A DNA stretch of 64,000 bases from RI-242 sp038246255 (GTDB lineage: Bacteria; Planctomycetota; UBA1135; GCA-002686595): positions 1-64,000 of the forward strand of contig JBBRWC010000010.1 of NCBI GenBank assembly GCA_038246255.1, written 5' to 3'. Of this stretch, positions 44,507 to 53,744 are shown piece by piece. How positions within the stretch are numbered: position 1 is the first letter of the stretch; every line of letters starts with the position of its first letter. Position numbers and translations under genes: made by a program. The notes below the pieces were generated by a model. That model was not told the DNA's origin. It was given only the letters and a program-made list of their open reading frames with translations, and searched no databases.

Positions 44507-45160
44507 TCAGCGCCGGCGCTTGGCGGCGTCGCGCCGGGCGGTCCAGAGCGCCGACAAGCGCTCTAGCTCCGTCCGCGCCCCGTCGGGCATGGGGGCCGCG
44601 AGGGCGCGATTGACCTGGTGGATCGCGAGGTCGAGCTTGCCGACCTCCGCCAGCTCCACCGCCTTGGTCGCGTGCAGCACCGTGCCCTCGGCCAGGGAGG
44701 GCTCGACACGCAGCGCGCTGTGGATTTCGATCCAGGGCTCACCCAGGGCCACCTCGCGAACCGTCGCGCGCACGAGGTAACGCTCGTGGGGCCGGGCGCC
44801 ACCGAGGACCACTTCGGCCGGCGACCCGCGACGGGCAAAAACGAAGGGAGCCGGGTCGTCGAAGTGCGCGCGCACCCAGGGGAACTGCCGGTCGCCCCAG
44901 CCGCGGACGTGGCGCCAACGGACGGGCGAAAAACGGGTCCAAAGGGGGTCCGGCGCGGGCCCGGCGGGCGCAACTTGGAACGCGAACTCGACATGCTCCC
45001 CCAGGTGGTGCAGGGGGCGGGCACGCAAGTCCTCCAGGGCGACGGACCGCAGGCGGGCTCCGATCGCGATGGACGCCGCGGGGGCGGCTTCGTGGACGGC
45101 AGGGGCGGCGGGAACTGCGGCCGCGAGGATCAGCGCGAGGGTGAGAACCGGGTGCAGCAT
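44507..45160 (-). CDS. Secreted protein of unknown function
   Basis: 217 residues. A Shine-Dalgarno AGAGG 7-8 nt before ATG 45160 fixes the start. Signal peptide MLHPVLTLALILAAAVPAA, then no family I recognise. The middle (LHHLGEHVEFAFQVAPAGPA, VRAHFDDPAPFVFARRGSPA, LVRATVREVALGEPWIEIHS) looks like an OB- or beta-barrel-type domain, and the C-terminus is helical (ATKAVELAEVGKLDLAIHQV, ALAAPMPDGARTELERLSAL), resembling a TPR. It lies between an ABC-F gene and recN. Confidence 0.7.
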   Translation of the reverse strand: MLHPVLTLALILAAAVPAAPAVHEAAPAASIAIGARLRSVALEDLRARPLHHLGEHVEFAFQVAPAGPAPDPLWTRFSPVRWRHVRGWGDRQFPWVRAHFDDPAPFVFARRGSPAEVVLGGARPHERYLVRATVREVALGEPWIEIHSALRVEPSLAEGTVLHATKAVELAEVGKLDLAIHQVNRALAAPMPDGARTELERLSALWTARRDAAKRRR

Positions 45161-45308
45161 GGCCAGCCTCTGAATCGGCGTCCAGCCGCGGGGGCTCAAG
45201 CTCCGGCGGCCGGGGGGCGGGCGCCCTTCCCGCACGTGCGCCCGCCCGCTTCCGCGCCGCTCCGCCGGCCCGGGCTAGGGACGTTCTGCGCGCGAGTGGG
45301 CGCGAAGG

Positions 45309-46934
45309 TCACGCGTGGACGCCGGGTGCTTCGCGCCCCGTGTGCTCGACCCACTTGACGTACGAACCGTGGAAGACGCGTGGGCCGCATTCGGCGGAGA
45401 GGTCCAGCACGTGGGTCGAAAGCCCGCGCAGAAACACGCGGTCGTGGGATACAAAAATCATCGTACCGCCGAAATCTCGCAGCGTCGCGACCAGCATCTC
45501 CTTCGTGACGAGGTCCAGGTGGTTCGTGGGCTCGTCGAGCACCAGGAAGTTCGGCGGATCGAACAGCATCTGCGCCAATACGAGCCGTGAACGCTCACCC
45601 CCCGAAAGAACAGCGATCGGCTTGTCGATTTCGTCGCCGGGGAAGTCGAACGCGCCGAGCAACGAGCGTTTGGACGGAATCGTCGCGCCGGGGAACTCGC
45701 CGTCGATCTGTTGCCACACGGTGCGTCTGGGATCCAGAACTTCGAGCGCGGACTGTGCGAAGTAACCCATCTTGAGGCTGGCGCCGAGCTTGACCACACC
45801 CGCGTCGGGTTGGACCACCCCGGCGATCAGCTTGAGGAGCGTCGTCTTGCCCGCGCCGTTGATGCCCATGACACACCACCGTTCGCCGCGCTGGATCGCG
45901 AAGTCGAAGCGTTCGTAGATCGCGTGGGCGCCGTAGCGCTTCGTCACACCCGCGAGCGCGGCGACGTCGTTGCCCGAGCGCGGCGGTTCGCGGAACTCGA
46001 ACGGCACGAGCACACGACGCTTCGGAGGTTCCAGCTTGTCGATCTTGTCGAGCTTTTTGATGCGCGACTGCACTTGGGCCGCTTTGGCGGCGTGCTTCTC
46101 GAAGCGCGCGATGAAGCGTTCTTCTTTCTCCAGCATCTTTTGCTGGCGGGTGTACGCGGCTTCGTCGCGCTTCGTGCGCAGCTCCTGTTCGCGCTCGTAG
46201 AAGTCGTAATCGCCGGTGTACGACGTCATCTCACCGCCGTCGATCGCGAGGATGCGCGAAACTACGCGATTCATGAAGTCGCGGTCGTGGCACGTCATCA
46301 ACACGACGGCCTGGGTGCTGGCGATGAACTGCTCGAGCCACACGATCGAATCGAGGTCGAGGTGGTTCGTGGGTTCGTCAAGGAGCAGCACGTCGGGCTT
46401 GCCGATCAGCACCTTCGCCATCGATACACGCATGCGCCAGCCACCGGAAAGCGCGCCGACGTCGGCATCGATTTGATCGTCGCGGAATCCCAGGCCGTGC
46501 AGCACTTCGCGCGCGCGCGCCTCGAGCTCATACCCGCCCATCTGCGCGTAATCGCCCTGCACTTCGCCAAAGCGCTCGAGGATCGTGTCCATGCGGTCTG
46601 CTTGATCGGGATCCGCAAGGGCGGCTTCAAGCTCCACCAACTCCCCGTGCAACGCGCCGAGACGTCCACTGCCGAAGATCGCTTCGTCGAGCACGGTACG
46701 GCCACCCACTTCGCTCGCGTCCTGGCGGAAATAGCCGATCGACAGGCGTTTGGGGACGCTGATCTCGCCCGCGTCGGGGCGCTCTTCCCCGACCAGCAGT
46801 CTGAAGACGGTGCTTTTGCCCGATCCGTTGGGCCCCACCAGGCCCACTTTCTCGCCGGGGTTGAGCTGAAAGGACGCGTCGAGCAAAAGCGCCTGGCGTC
46901 CGTAGTTCTTGACGACGTCGGTGAAGGAGATCAC
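45309..46934 (-). CDS. ABC-F family ATPase (ribosome-associated)
   Basis: 541 residues. Two ATP-binding cassettes with no membrane domain: Walker A GPNGSGKSTVFRLLVG and GINGAGKTTLLKLIAG, signatures GALSGGWRMRVSMAKVL and AVLSGGERSRLVLAQML, Walker B DVLLLDEPTNHLDLDSIVWL and FLVLDEPTNHLDL. A charged linker between them (RDEAAYTRQQKMLEKEERFI, KHAAKAAQVQSRIKKLDKID) is the P-site tRNA interaction motif region of ABC-F proteins. YbiT/Uup-like. Start is ambiguous: GTG 46934 gives VISFTDVVKNYG, the family start; TTG 46970 is 3 nt from the upstream stop. Confidence 0.93.
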   Translation of the reverse strand: MISFTDVVKNYGRQALLLDASFQLNPGEKVGLVGPNGSGKSTVFRLLVGEERPDAGEISVPKRLSIGYFRQDASEVGGRTVLDEAIFGSGRLGALHGELVELEAALADPDQADRMDTILERFGEVQGDYAQMGGYELEARAREVLHGLGFRDDQIDADVGALSGGWRMRVSMAKVLIGKPDVLLLDEPTNHLDLDSIVWLEQFIASTQAVVLMTCHDRDFMNRVVSRILAIDGGEMTSYTGDYDFYEREQELRTKRDEAAYTRQQKMLEKEERFIARFEKHAAKAAQVQSRIKKLDKIDKLEPPKRRVLVPFEFREPPRSGNDVAALAGVTKRYGAHAIYERFDFAIQRGERWCVMGINGAGKTTLLKLIAGVVQPDAGVVKLGASLKMGYFAQSALEVLDPRRTVWQQIDGEFPGATIPSKRSLLGAFDFPGDEIDKPIAVLSGGERSRLVLAQMLFDPPNFLVLDEPTNHLDLVTKEMLVATLRDFGGTMIFVSHDRVFLRGLSTHVLDLSAECGPRVFHGSYVKWVEHTGREAPGVHA

Positions 46935-46973
46935 GGCGGCGAAGAGGTTATCCGATGGACGCACCTTCAAGGG

Positions 46974-47921
46974 TCATTCACCCTCGCGCCAACGCTCGAG
47001 CAGCGTCCGCAGGTCCGCAGGTAACGCCGACTCGAATGTCATGGGGCGCCCCCCGACGGGGTGTCGCAGCACCAGCCCGGCCGCGTGGAGGGCGTGGCGG
47101 CCGATTTCCCGCGCGGGTGCACCGCGGCTCGCCGGGCGGTAAATCTTGTCACCGACGATCGGATGACCCGCCGCGAGCAGATGCACGCGGATCTGGTGGC
47201 GTCGGCCGGTATGGGGTCGGCACTCGAGCAGCGCCCGTCCGTCGCCGCCCGCGCGCGGAAAACGCTCGAGCACCCGGAACGCCGTAAGGGCGGGCTGGCC
47301 ACGTGCGTCGACATGCTGGACGTCGCTTTGGTCGGCGCTCGGAGCGAGGTTGAGGTCGATTTCGAACGCGCCGGTGCTTGGTGCCCCGTGCACGAGCGCG
47401 AGGTAGCGCTTTTCGACGCGCCGTTCGCGGAACTCCAGCACGAGCTGCTCCTGGGCCGCGCGGGTGCGCGCCGCGGCGAGCAGTCCGCTCGTTTCGCGGT
47501 CCAGACGGTGCACGAGGCCGGCGCGTTCGCCCTTAGGCGCGTCGGCGATCGGTCCGAAACGCTCCAGCAAGAGGTTGGCCACGGTGCCGCGCGGGTGCTT
47601 GGCCGTGGGCTGGACGAGCAGACCGGCGGGTTTGTCGAGCACCACGAGGCTCTCGTCGACGTGCACCCACTCGACCGCGGGTGTCGACGCGACCGCAGCG
47701 GAGACAGCGGCTGGCTTGGCGGCGCCCGCCAGAGCAAGCCGCGCGCCGGACGGAACGCGCGTGTCTTCGCGCCACACACGCTTGCCGTCGAGGGCGACAC
47801 GCCCCTGCCGGACGAGCGCGGCGGAGCGCTCGCGCGTTCCCGTGTCGAACAGGCGCACGAGAACTTCGTCGAGGCGTTTGCCGCCGAGCCCGGGGGGCAC
47901 CTTGCGTTCACTCTTGCTCAC
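46974..47921 (-). CDS. Large-subunit rRNA pseudouridine synthase, RluA/RluD family
   Basis: 315 residues. S4-like N-terminus (LDEVLVRLFDTGTRERSAAL) then the catalytic domain with HRLDRETSGLLAAART and the family blocks VVLDKPAGLLVQPTA, YLALVHGAPSTGAFEIDLNL, HTGRRHQIRVHLLAAGHPIV and LHAAGLVLRHPVGGRPM. Modifies uridines in 23S rRNA (RluD-type sites likely). GTG 47921 was chosen (MSKSERKVPPGLGGKRLDEV). Same strand as its neighbours; 39 bp from ABC-F and 50 bp from the glycosyltransferase. Confidence 0.92.
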   Translation of the reverse strand: MSKSERKVPPGLGGKRLDEVLVRLFDTGTRERSAALVRQGRVALDGKRVWREDTRVPSGARLALAGAAKPAAVSAAVASTPAVEWVHVDESLVVLDKPAGLLVQPTAKHPRGTVANLLLERFGPIADAPKGERAGLVHRLDRETSGLLAAARTRAAQEQLVLEFRERRVEKRYLALVHGAPSTGAFEIDLNLAPSADQSDVQHVDARGQPALTAFRVLERFPRAGGDGRALLECRPHTGRRHQIRVHLLAAGHPIVGDKIYRPASRGAPAREIGRHALHAAGLVLRHPVGGRPMTFESALPADLRTLLERWREGE

Positions 47922-47971
47922 GGCCGCGTTTTCTGGCGCCAGGTTAGCGGACGACCGGCGAACCGCGTCGA

Positions 47972-49204
47972 CTACTGGGACGACCCAGACCCGCCCGCGA
48001 CCTGAGGCTGCAACGCCGCGGGGCGAGCACAACTGCGCAGGTGCGCCACGCGGCGCTCGAACGTCGCCTCGAAAGTGTGCAGCTGCCCGAACTCCCGCGC
48101 ACCGCGCGACGCCGCAGCGATCCGATTCCGATCGCGATCCAGTTGGGCGACCTTGTCGGCCAACTCGGCCACAGCGCGGATCGGCACGCTCCAACAGCTC
48201 TCCACACGCTTGGAAAGCCCCACAAACGCCTCGTTCGCAAAACCGGCGATGGGGACGCCGCAGGCGAGCGTTTCGAGGTACGTGCACGAGGGATCACCCT
48301 GCACATGGGGGCAGATGAAAAGGTCCGCGGATGCGCGCACGAACGGCAGCAACTGGTTCTGGAAATCGAGGACACCCCGCAGCCGAACCTGTGCACCCAG
48401 GTCCAAACGCCGGATGTCCGACGCCATCGCAGCTTCGAGCGGACCGCCGCCGCAGATGTCGAGCTGGAACGGCACACCCCGTGCGCGCAACTGTGCCGCG
48501 AACGGCGCGAGGTACTGCGTGCCCTTGATCCTGTCGAGCCTGCCGGAATAAACGAGCCGCAGCGGTGCGCCTGACAGCAACGTAGCAAGCCGCCGCTCGA
48601 GTGCCGCGGGCTCGACGACGTCGACGGCGCGCGTGCGTGTGTCGAAATACAGGTGTGCGCGGGGCTGGATGCGGCGGTACAAATCGTAGGTTGGCGTGCC
48701 GTTGCACTGCACCGCAGTGGCCGCACGGATCATGCGTCGCTCGCGCACTTCCTCGGCGATCGTCCACAGGGCGCTGCGCAGGCGCCGCATGTCCGGTCGC
48801 CCACCTGCGCCGAGGATCTGCAAGCGCGTGCGCAGTGTGTACTCCGTGCCAATGACACACGGGATGCCGAGATCCCGGCACAGCGCCGCAAGGTGCACCT
48901 GGCGGTGTGATGCCGATCCAAACACCAGCGCCGCGCCGCTCAGCCGCTCGCGCAGTCCCGCTTTCGCAAAGTCGACCAGCTCCAGGGCGAAGGGAAGCTC
49001 CGCGGGCGCGACGTCGACGTCGTCGAGGTTTTGATCTTCGGCCTCCCGCGTTTCGAGCAACACGCGGATCGGTCCGTGCCAGTGCTGCGCGTACGCGAGC
49101 ACACCGTCCAAGAACTTAGCCGTGAGCCGCACGCGCCCATCCCGCAACCGCTTCGCGGTCAGCATGGGCAAAAGGACGAGCAGGCCGTCGTCGTGCGCGA
49201 TCAT
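47972..49204 (-). CDS. Glycosyltransferase family 4 protein
   Basis: 410 residues. GT-B fold: N-terminal domain VLLPMLTAKRLRDGRVRLTA, then the nucleotide-sugar domain with LRLVYSGRLDRIKGTQYLAP, FQLDICGGGPLEAAMASDIR, RLRGVLDFQNQLLPFVRASA and the E-x7-E-like SCTYLETLACGVPIAGFANE. The acceptor is unknown; proximity to waaG/waaP hints at surface polysaccharide. ATG 49204 overlaps the rsmD stop by ATGA. Confidence 0.88.
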   Translation of the reverse strand: MIAHDDGLLVLLPMLTAKRLRDGRVRLTAKFLDGVLAYAQHWHGPIRVLLETREAEDQNLDDVDVAPAELPFALELVDFAKAGLRERLSGAALVFGSASHRQVHLAALCRDLGIPCVIGTEYTLRTRLQILGAGGRPDMRRLRSALWTIAEEVRERRMIRAATAVQCNGTPTYDLYRRIQPRAHLYFDTRTRAVDVVEPAALERRLATLLSGAPLRLVYSGRLDRIKGTQYLAPFAAQLRARGVPFQLDICGGGPLEAAMASDIRRLDLGAQVRLRGVLDFQNQLLPFVRASADLFICPHVQGDPSCTYLETLACGVPIAGFANEAFVGLSKRVESCWSVPIRAVAELADKVAQLDRDRNRIAAASRGAREFGQLHTFEATFERRVAHLRSCARPAALQPQVAGGSGSSQ

Positions 49205-49818
49205 GGGGTGGAGTTTTCCGCCGGAGCCGGTTCGGCTCTTCCCTCATCGGTCGCGACCTCGACGTACCAGATGGCGTTCGTGCCATAAACGCGTTCATCC
49301 GCCGTGCAACCGGGCGGGAACTCGCGCTCGGCGAGCGCATAACGCGGCACGTGCAGCACACAGACCGCCCCCGGACCCGCCCAGCCGCCGAACCACGCGG
49401 CCATGGCTGAGAGGATGCGGCGCCGGCCCGGCCCTTCGCGCACGAGCGGATAGGGTGGATCGAGCAGCAACAGGTCTTGGGGGCCTGCGCCCCAGCGCGA
49501 GGTGACAAGAGCGTCCCCCACGTGCATCTCGGCCCGGTCCGCAACGTCCAGGGCGGCGACGTTTTCCGCGAGCACTCGCGCCATCGCCCGGTCGCGCTCG
49601 AAGAACCGCACGCGCCGCGCGCCGCGGCTCAGCGCTTCCAGGCCCAAGCTGCCAGTGCCCGCGAACAGGTCGAGCACGTCCGTTCCTTCCACCCGTTCAC
49701 CCAAGGTCGCAAAAACCGCCTCGCGCACGCGGTCGAGCATGGGGCGTGTGCCCTCACCCGGCGGCGACTTGAGCCGCCGACCGCCAAATTCCCCCGCGAT
49801 GATGCGCAGTCCGCTCAA
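49201..49818 (-). CDS. rsmD: 16S rRNA (guanine966-N2)-methyltransferase RsmD
   Basis: 205 residues. Methylates G966 of 16S rRNA. Signatures: LRIIAGEFGGRRLKSPPGEG, RPMLDRVREAVFATLGERVE, SAM motif VLDLFAGTGSLGLEALSRGA and catalytic LLLLDPPYPLV. TTG 49818 is chosen because it places RIIAGEF at the N-terminus as in homologues; it overlaps the DUF1552 stop as TTGA. The stop overlaps the downstream glycosyltransferase by ATGA. Confidence 0.92.
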   Translation of the reverse strand: MSGLRIIAGEFGGRRLKSPPGEGTRPMLDRVREAVFATLGERVEGTDVLDLFAGTGSLGLEALSRGARRVRFFERDRAMARVLAENVAALDVADRAEMHVGDALVTSRWGAGPQDLLLLDPPYPLVREGPGRRRILSAMAAWFGGWAGPGAVCVLHVPRYALAEREFPPGCTADERVYGTNAIWYVEVATDEGRAEPAPAENSTP

Positions 49819-51161
49819 AGAGTTTCCAAAGGGGCACGTCCGTCGCCGAGCTCCCGCGGCCAAACACCCACACGCTCGAGTAGGGCAAGGTGCAAGTCGT
49901 TCATCGGCGTGCCCGCGGGATGCACCACGTGACGGCCAGGGCGCAGCCCCGCGCGCTCGCCACCCGCGAGCAGCACGGGCAAATCGACGTGGTCGTGGCG
50001 ATCACCGTCACCAATGCCCGAGCCATACAGCACCAGCGACGATCCGAGCAGGTCACCCTCGGCTTCGCGGACCGCGGCCAGCCGGCTCAACAACGTGCTG
50101 AAGAGCTGCACGTGGAATCGGTCGATCTGCGCCAACGCCGCGCACTTGTGCGGGTCCATTTGGTGGTGTGACAGTCCGTGGTGGCCCTCGTCGAGGCCCA
50201 GCTCGTGGTAAACGCGGTTCGAGCCTTCGTTCGTGAGCAGGAACGACACGATCCGGGTGGCATCGACCTCAAAGGCCCGGGCGATGAGGTCCGCGAACAG
50301 CTCGGTGCGCTCGCCGAGGTCGGCCGGCAAGTCCGGCGGCCGCGCGGTCTCGGGCGCGGCGGAATGGACGGCGGACACACGCTCAAGGCGCCGTTCCAGG
50401 TCCCGCAGTCCGTCCGCGTACTCGTCGAGCTTCGCCCGATCCCGTGTGTCGAGTTCCCCGCGCAGTCGGCCGAGGTCCGCTCCGACGTGGTCGAGCACAC
50501 TGCGCCGGCGGGAGCGCTCCCACTCACCCGCCACCCCATCGCCACCGCGGAAAAGCCGATCGAAGAGCCGCGCGGGCGAAGTTTCCTTGAACTCCGGAAC
50601 CGTCGCCGAGCGCCATGAAATGTGGCTTTGGTAGGCACACGCGTAACCCGAATCGCATTGGCCCGATTGGCGTGCGCCCTCACACCCGAGCGCGAGGTTA
50701 GGGACCAGCGTGTCCGCGCCGATCGCATGGGCGGCGATCAGGTCCGCACTCGGTGCAAGGTGCGCGGCGCCGTCGCTCTTGCGCGCTTGAACGCCCGTCA
50801 GGAACGAGGCCGCCGCCCGCGCGTGGTCACCCGGACCGTCGCCGTTGGCGTTGGCGGTCGCTTGGTCGAGGCCCGAAAGCACGCTGAATCGGCCCGCGAA
50901 GGGCCGCAGGGGCTCGAGCGTCGCCGGCCACGGGGTGTCTGCGCCAAACGCACCGTCGAAGGCCGGCCGCCACAGGGGACGCTGCACGCCGTTGGGCACG
51001 TAGACGTACACGAGCCGCCGCGGCGCTTTTGAAATCGAAGCGGCGCCCGCCATCCCGTCGAGCCAGGGCAATGCCAAGCACGCCCCGGCGCCGCGCAGGA
51101 GCGCACGCCGGTCGAGCACCGCGACCCGCGTGCTGCGCCGACCGATCTTCGCTCGCCCCAT
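49815..51161 (-). CDS. DUF1552 family protein, Tat-exported
   Basis: 448 residues. Twin-arginine-type N-terminus LDRRALLRGAGACLALPWLD, then VYVYVPNGV, GLDQATANANGDGPGDHARA, SYACAYQSHISW-like YACAYQSHISWRSATVPEFK, and LTNEGSNRVYHELGLDEGHH with SSLVLYGSGIGDGDRHDHVD. This matches DUF1552, a planctomycete-rich family usually encoded next to a DUF1587/1588/1592 cytochrome protein. Its function is unknown. The partner here lies two genes upstream (53745-56000), with an alpha/beta hydrolase in between. TATCCT ends 8 nt before ATG 51161; the TTGA overlap with rsmD couples the two. Confidence 0.9.
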   Translation of the reverse strand: MGRAKIGRRSTRVAVLDRRALLRGAGACLALPWLDGMAGAASISKAPRRLVYVYVPNGVQRPLWRPAFDGAFGADTPWPATLEPLRPFAGRFSVLSGLDQATANANGDGPGDHARAAASFLTGVQARKSDGAAHLAPSADLIAAHAIGADTLVPNLALGCEGARQSGQCDSGYACAYQSHISWRSATVPEFKETSPARLFDRLFRGGDGVAGEWERSRRRSVLDHVGADLGRLRGELDTRDRAKLDEYADGLRDLERRLERVSAVHSAAPETARPPDLPADLGERTELFADLIARAFEVDATRIVSFLLTNEGSNRVYHELGLDEGHHGLSHHQMDPHKCAALAQIDRFHVQLFSTLLSRLAAVREAEGDLLGSSLVLYGSGIGDGDRHDHVDLPVLLAGGERAGLRPGRHVVHPAGTPMNDLHLALLERVGVWPRELGDGRAPLETL

Positions 51162-51169
51162 CACCGGCG

Positions 51170-51175
51170 AGGATA
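51170..51175 (-). promoter_or_regulatory. Candidate -10 box TATCCT, leaderless start of the DUF1552 gene
   Basis: Minus-strand TATCCT, then CGCCGGTG, then ATG 51161. It suggests the DUF1552-rsmD-glycosyltransferase run has its own promoter. Confidence 0.5.
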
Positions 51176-51222
51176 CCGCCCCGCTCCGCGGTGGACCAAC
51201 CGGAGCCACGCTCGCGCGCACG

Positions 51223-51250
51223 CCGTGGGCCGTGGGCCGTGGGCCGTGGG
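51223..51250. repeat. 7-bp tandem repeat
   Basis: Four perfect CCGTGGG units in the short gap between the hydrolase and DUF1552 genes, next to the hydrolase stop codon. Confidence 0.85.
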
Positions 51251-51256
51251 CCGGAT

Positions 51257-53614
51257 TCAGAAGTCGCCGTCGGCCCCCAAACCACCGGTGCGGGTCCCGA
51301 TGTGCGCGCCCAGGACCGGCAGGGGATGCAGGGTGAAAACGGCCATCGTGGGCAACAGGGGGTCGCCGCCGAACAGGCTGCTTGCGAGCGCGGCCAACGG
51401 TGGCCCGAAGGTCTGCCCCGCGTCGAGGCTGTAGCTGAGCTCCGCCCGCCAGGTCTGGGGAACCACCGGAACCGGCAGACCCATCGTCGCAAAATCAATC
51501 TCGTGCACGGCGACACCCTGCGACGCTCCGGCCCTCTCCGGAGTAAGGATGCCGAACAGGAACGGCAACGATTGCGGCAGGAGGCAAGCGAGGGTCACGG
51601 GATCCGCGGGGCAGATGCGCACCTGGTAGTGGGCCCCGACAGGTCCGTGCACGGTGAACGTCACCGGCTGCGCCCATCCGGCTTCGAGCGGCGCTTCCAG
51701 GATGGGGGGCATCAGCCCGGGCGTGAACGGCTCTGCGATGGCAGGATCCGTCAGACTCGGACGCCGATGTTCGGTCGTATCCGCGATCGAATAGTCCTTT
51801 GCGAACAGCTTGTCGACCAGAGTCCCGAGGGTCGGGACGATGGTGTTTTCGAGCTGGTGCCCGAACCGATGGTGGATCTCGAACTCCACGGGGACACCCG
51901 CCGCGCGCAGGGTGTCCACGTAGGCGGACGCGTGGAAAAACGGCCGCGAAAAATCGTGGGTGCCAGCGCGCAGCACCACGCCCGTGCCACGCTCGACGAG
52001 CTGCGCGACCATCGGGGCGGAATCGGGCACGAGGGCCGCGTCGATCGCCGCCGTGTCGCTCGTTCCAAAAAGCGTGCGCTGCGCGAGCGCCGCAGCGGAC
52101 TCGCCGGTTGTCGGTTGGACCCACAGGGGCTCCCACGCGCGCTGGTATCCCGTCGACTCGCGCAACTGGTTCTGGACGAACGCGTAGGTCGGATTCGAGA
52201 AACGCTGAATGTTGTCGCCCAGGCGCAGGTGCGGCACGTCAGCGAGAGCGAAACGAACCGTGTAGGCAAACGGGTGCCCACCCGGCCACTGCGGTGTCGG
52301 CAGGGCGGGGTAGTAAGGATTCGCCGCAAGCAACAGCGCGGTGTTGCCGCCGCGCGAGGTTCCCGCCGCAACCACCCGATGCCGATCGCCCGAAAGCATG
52401 CTGGCAGCCTCCCAAAGGAGCTGCGCGCCGTTGTCGTAGGCGGAGCGCTGGAACGTGTGTGCGACGCGGGCTCCGCCACCGTTCCACAGCACGCCGATCG
52501 CCTGCCTGTCTCGCTCGACGAACTCCGCTGCTATGCGGTCGAGGAACACCGGACCCAGCGCGAGGAACGTCGACGCGTTCAGGTCGTAATAACCGTTGAA
52601 GAGGATCGGATACCGATCGCCCGGCACCTTCTTCCAAAACGGCGGCAACACGAAGGTCGCCAAGCTGTCTTCGGACCCGGGGATGTCCGGGTAGCGGTCG
52701 CCCCCGCGCACCTCGTGGCCGTGCACGAGTTGCAGAAGCGGCAGACCCGCAAGCGCCTTCTTGGGGCCCCATTGGCTCGCATCCAGCGCGACGGGCTGGT
52801 TCTTGTGGGCAATCGGCAGGCCCCACTCGCTGCGCAACCAGTCCGACAGCCAGATGGCGGCCATGTCGGAGGGTGCGACGAGGGACCAATTCTCGGCGAT
52901 GTAGCGCTCGTACGCCGGCACCAGCGCATCCGACGGAGCGACTCCGGGCAGTCCCTGTGATTCCGTGCCGTCGGAGAACAGCGCGTAGTCGTTCGTGCGG
53001 AAAAAGTAGGGCTGGTCGACCCCCGCGGGGTCCGCGAATGCCGGGTTGAAGTTGTAGATGCGCGACGCCCCGAGCAAGGCAAAGCCGACGGCCGGGTTTT
53101 GCACGACGATGCGCATGATCCCGTCGCGTGCACCGCTTTGGCGGCCGCCGCGCCCGCCGTTTTTCGACTGGTCCCAGTGCGTGACGATCGGCAGGTCGTT
53201 GGAGAGGCCATCGGCGACCGCGACGAAGTTCCCGACCAGCGCGGTCTTGAACAGGACCCGGCCGCTCGTCGGATTGACCCGGGAGGGTTTGTGATACGCG
53301 ACGCCAGTGCTCGACTGCACCGCGATGCGCAGGGTTTTGTCGTTCGTGTCAAGCCAATCGAGGATGAGCGGATCCACGTGGACGTCGACTTCGCCGACAG
53401 CTTCGTTCGCGGTGTCCGTGAACTCGCTCAGCGGCACGTACGACCCGGGCACAAACATCGCACTCGGCACGCTCGCGGGAGCCTGTCCTGCTGCAGCTGC
53501 GGTCGAAGCCAAAACGACCGCACCCAAGAACGCGCGTGCCCAGGGCGACGCGGCTTTTTGGCGCAGGGACTCAAGCCGCGGCGCTGTGCGTGAATACGGC
53601 AAAGGGACGAACAT
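51257..53614 (-). CDS. Secreted alpha/beta hydrolase (prolyl-oligopeptidase/PHB-depolymerase-like)
   Basis: 785 residues. A signal region (LGAVVLASTAAAAGQAPA) is preceded by a ~28-residue positive N-terminus. The hydrolase core carries the nucleophile elbow GTSRGGN with Ser420, plus FSRPFFHASAYVDTLRAAGV and HHRFGHQLEN with a candidate catalytic His. The N-terminal ~280 residues have beta-type sequence and three mentions of a DQPYFF/NDYALF pattern typical of large secreted esterases; the C-terminus (GADGDF) is beta-rich. Family assignment below the fold level is uncertain. It splits the usual DUF1552/DUF1592 gene pair. 95 bp separate it from the DUF1552 start. Confidence 0.6.
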   Translation of the reverse strand: MFVPLPYSRTAPRLESLRQKAASPWARAFLGAVVLASTAAAAGQAPASVPSAMFVPGSYVPLSEFTDTANEAVGEVDVHVDPLILDWLDTNDKTLRIAVQSSTGVAYHKPSRVNPTSGRVLFKTALVGNFVAVADGLSNDLPIVTHWDQSKNGGRGGRQSGARDGIMRIVVQNPAVGFALLGASRIYNFNPAFADPAGVDQPYFFRTNDYALFSDGTESQGLPGVAPSDALVPAYERYIAENWSLVAPSDMAAIWLSDWLRSEWGLPIAHKNQPVALDASQWGPKKALAGLPLLQLVHGHEVRGGDRYPDIPGSEDSLATFVLPPFWKKVPGDRYPILFNGYYDLNASTFLALGPVFLDRIAAEFVERDRQAIGVLWNGGGARVAHTFQRSAYDNGAQLLWEAASMLSGDRHRVVAAGTSRGGNTALLLAANPYYPALPTPQWPGGHPFAYTVRFALADVPHLRLGDNIQRFSNPTYAFVQNQLRESTGYQRAWEPLWVQPTTGESAAALAQRTLFGTSDTAAIDAALVPDSAPMVAQLVERGTGVVLRAGTHDFSRPFFHASAYVDTLRAAGVPVEFEIHHRFGHQLENTIVPTLGTLVDKLFAKDYSIADTTEHRRPSLTDPAIAEPFTPGLMPPILEAPLEAGWAQPVTFTVHGPVGAHYQVRICPADPVTLACLLPQSLPFLFGILTPERAGASQGVAVHEIDFATMGLPVPVVPQTWRAELSYSLDAGQTFGPPLAALASSLFGGDPLLPTMAVFTLHPLPVLGAHIGTRTGGLGADGDF

Positions 53615-53744
53615 GGGAACGGGACCGGGGATCCGGCGGGGGCGAAGCGGCGAGTCTTTGGTTCGGATTTTACGTCAATCTGCCGCGCGACGGGGGCGAT
53701 TTCGGCCTCGGACCCGAAGCCGCCCCCTTTTCGGGGGCCTGGGC

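Noticed and set aside
51029..52960. Long plus-strand open frame (643 codons) opposite the DUF1552 and hydrolase genes
   Set aside because: Shadow frame of GC-rich genes; no domain, no start signal, and the minus-strand proteins are recognisable families.
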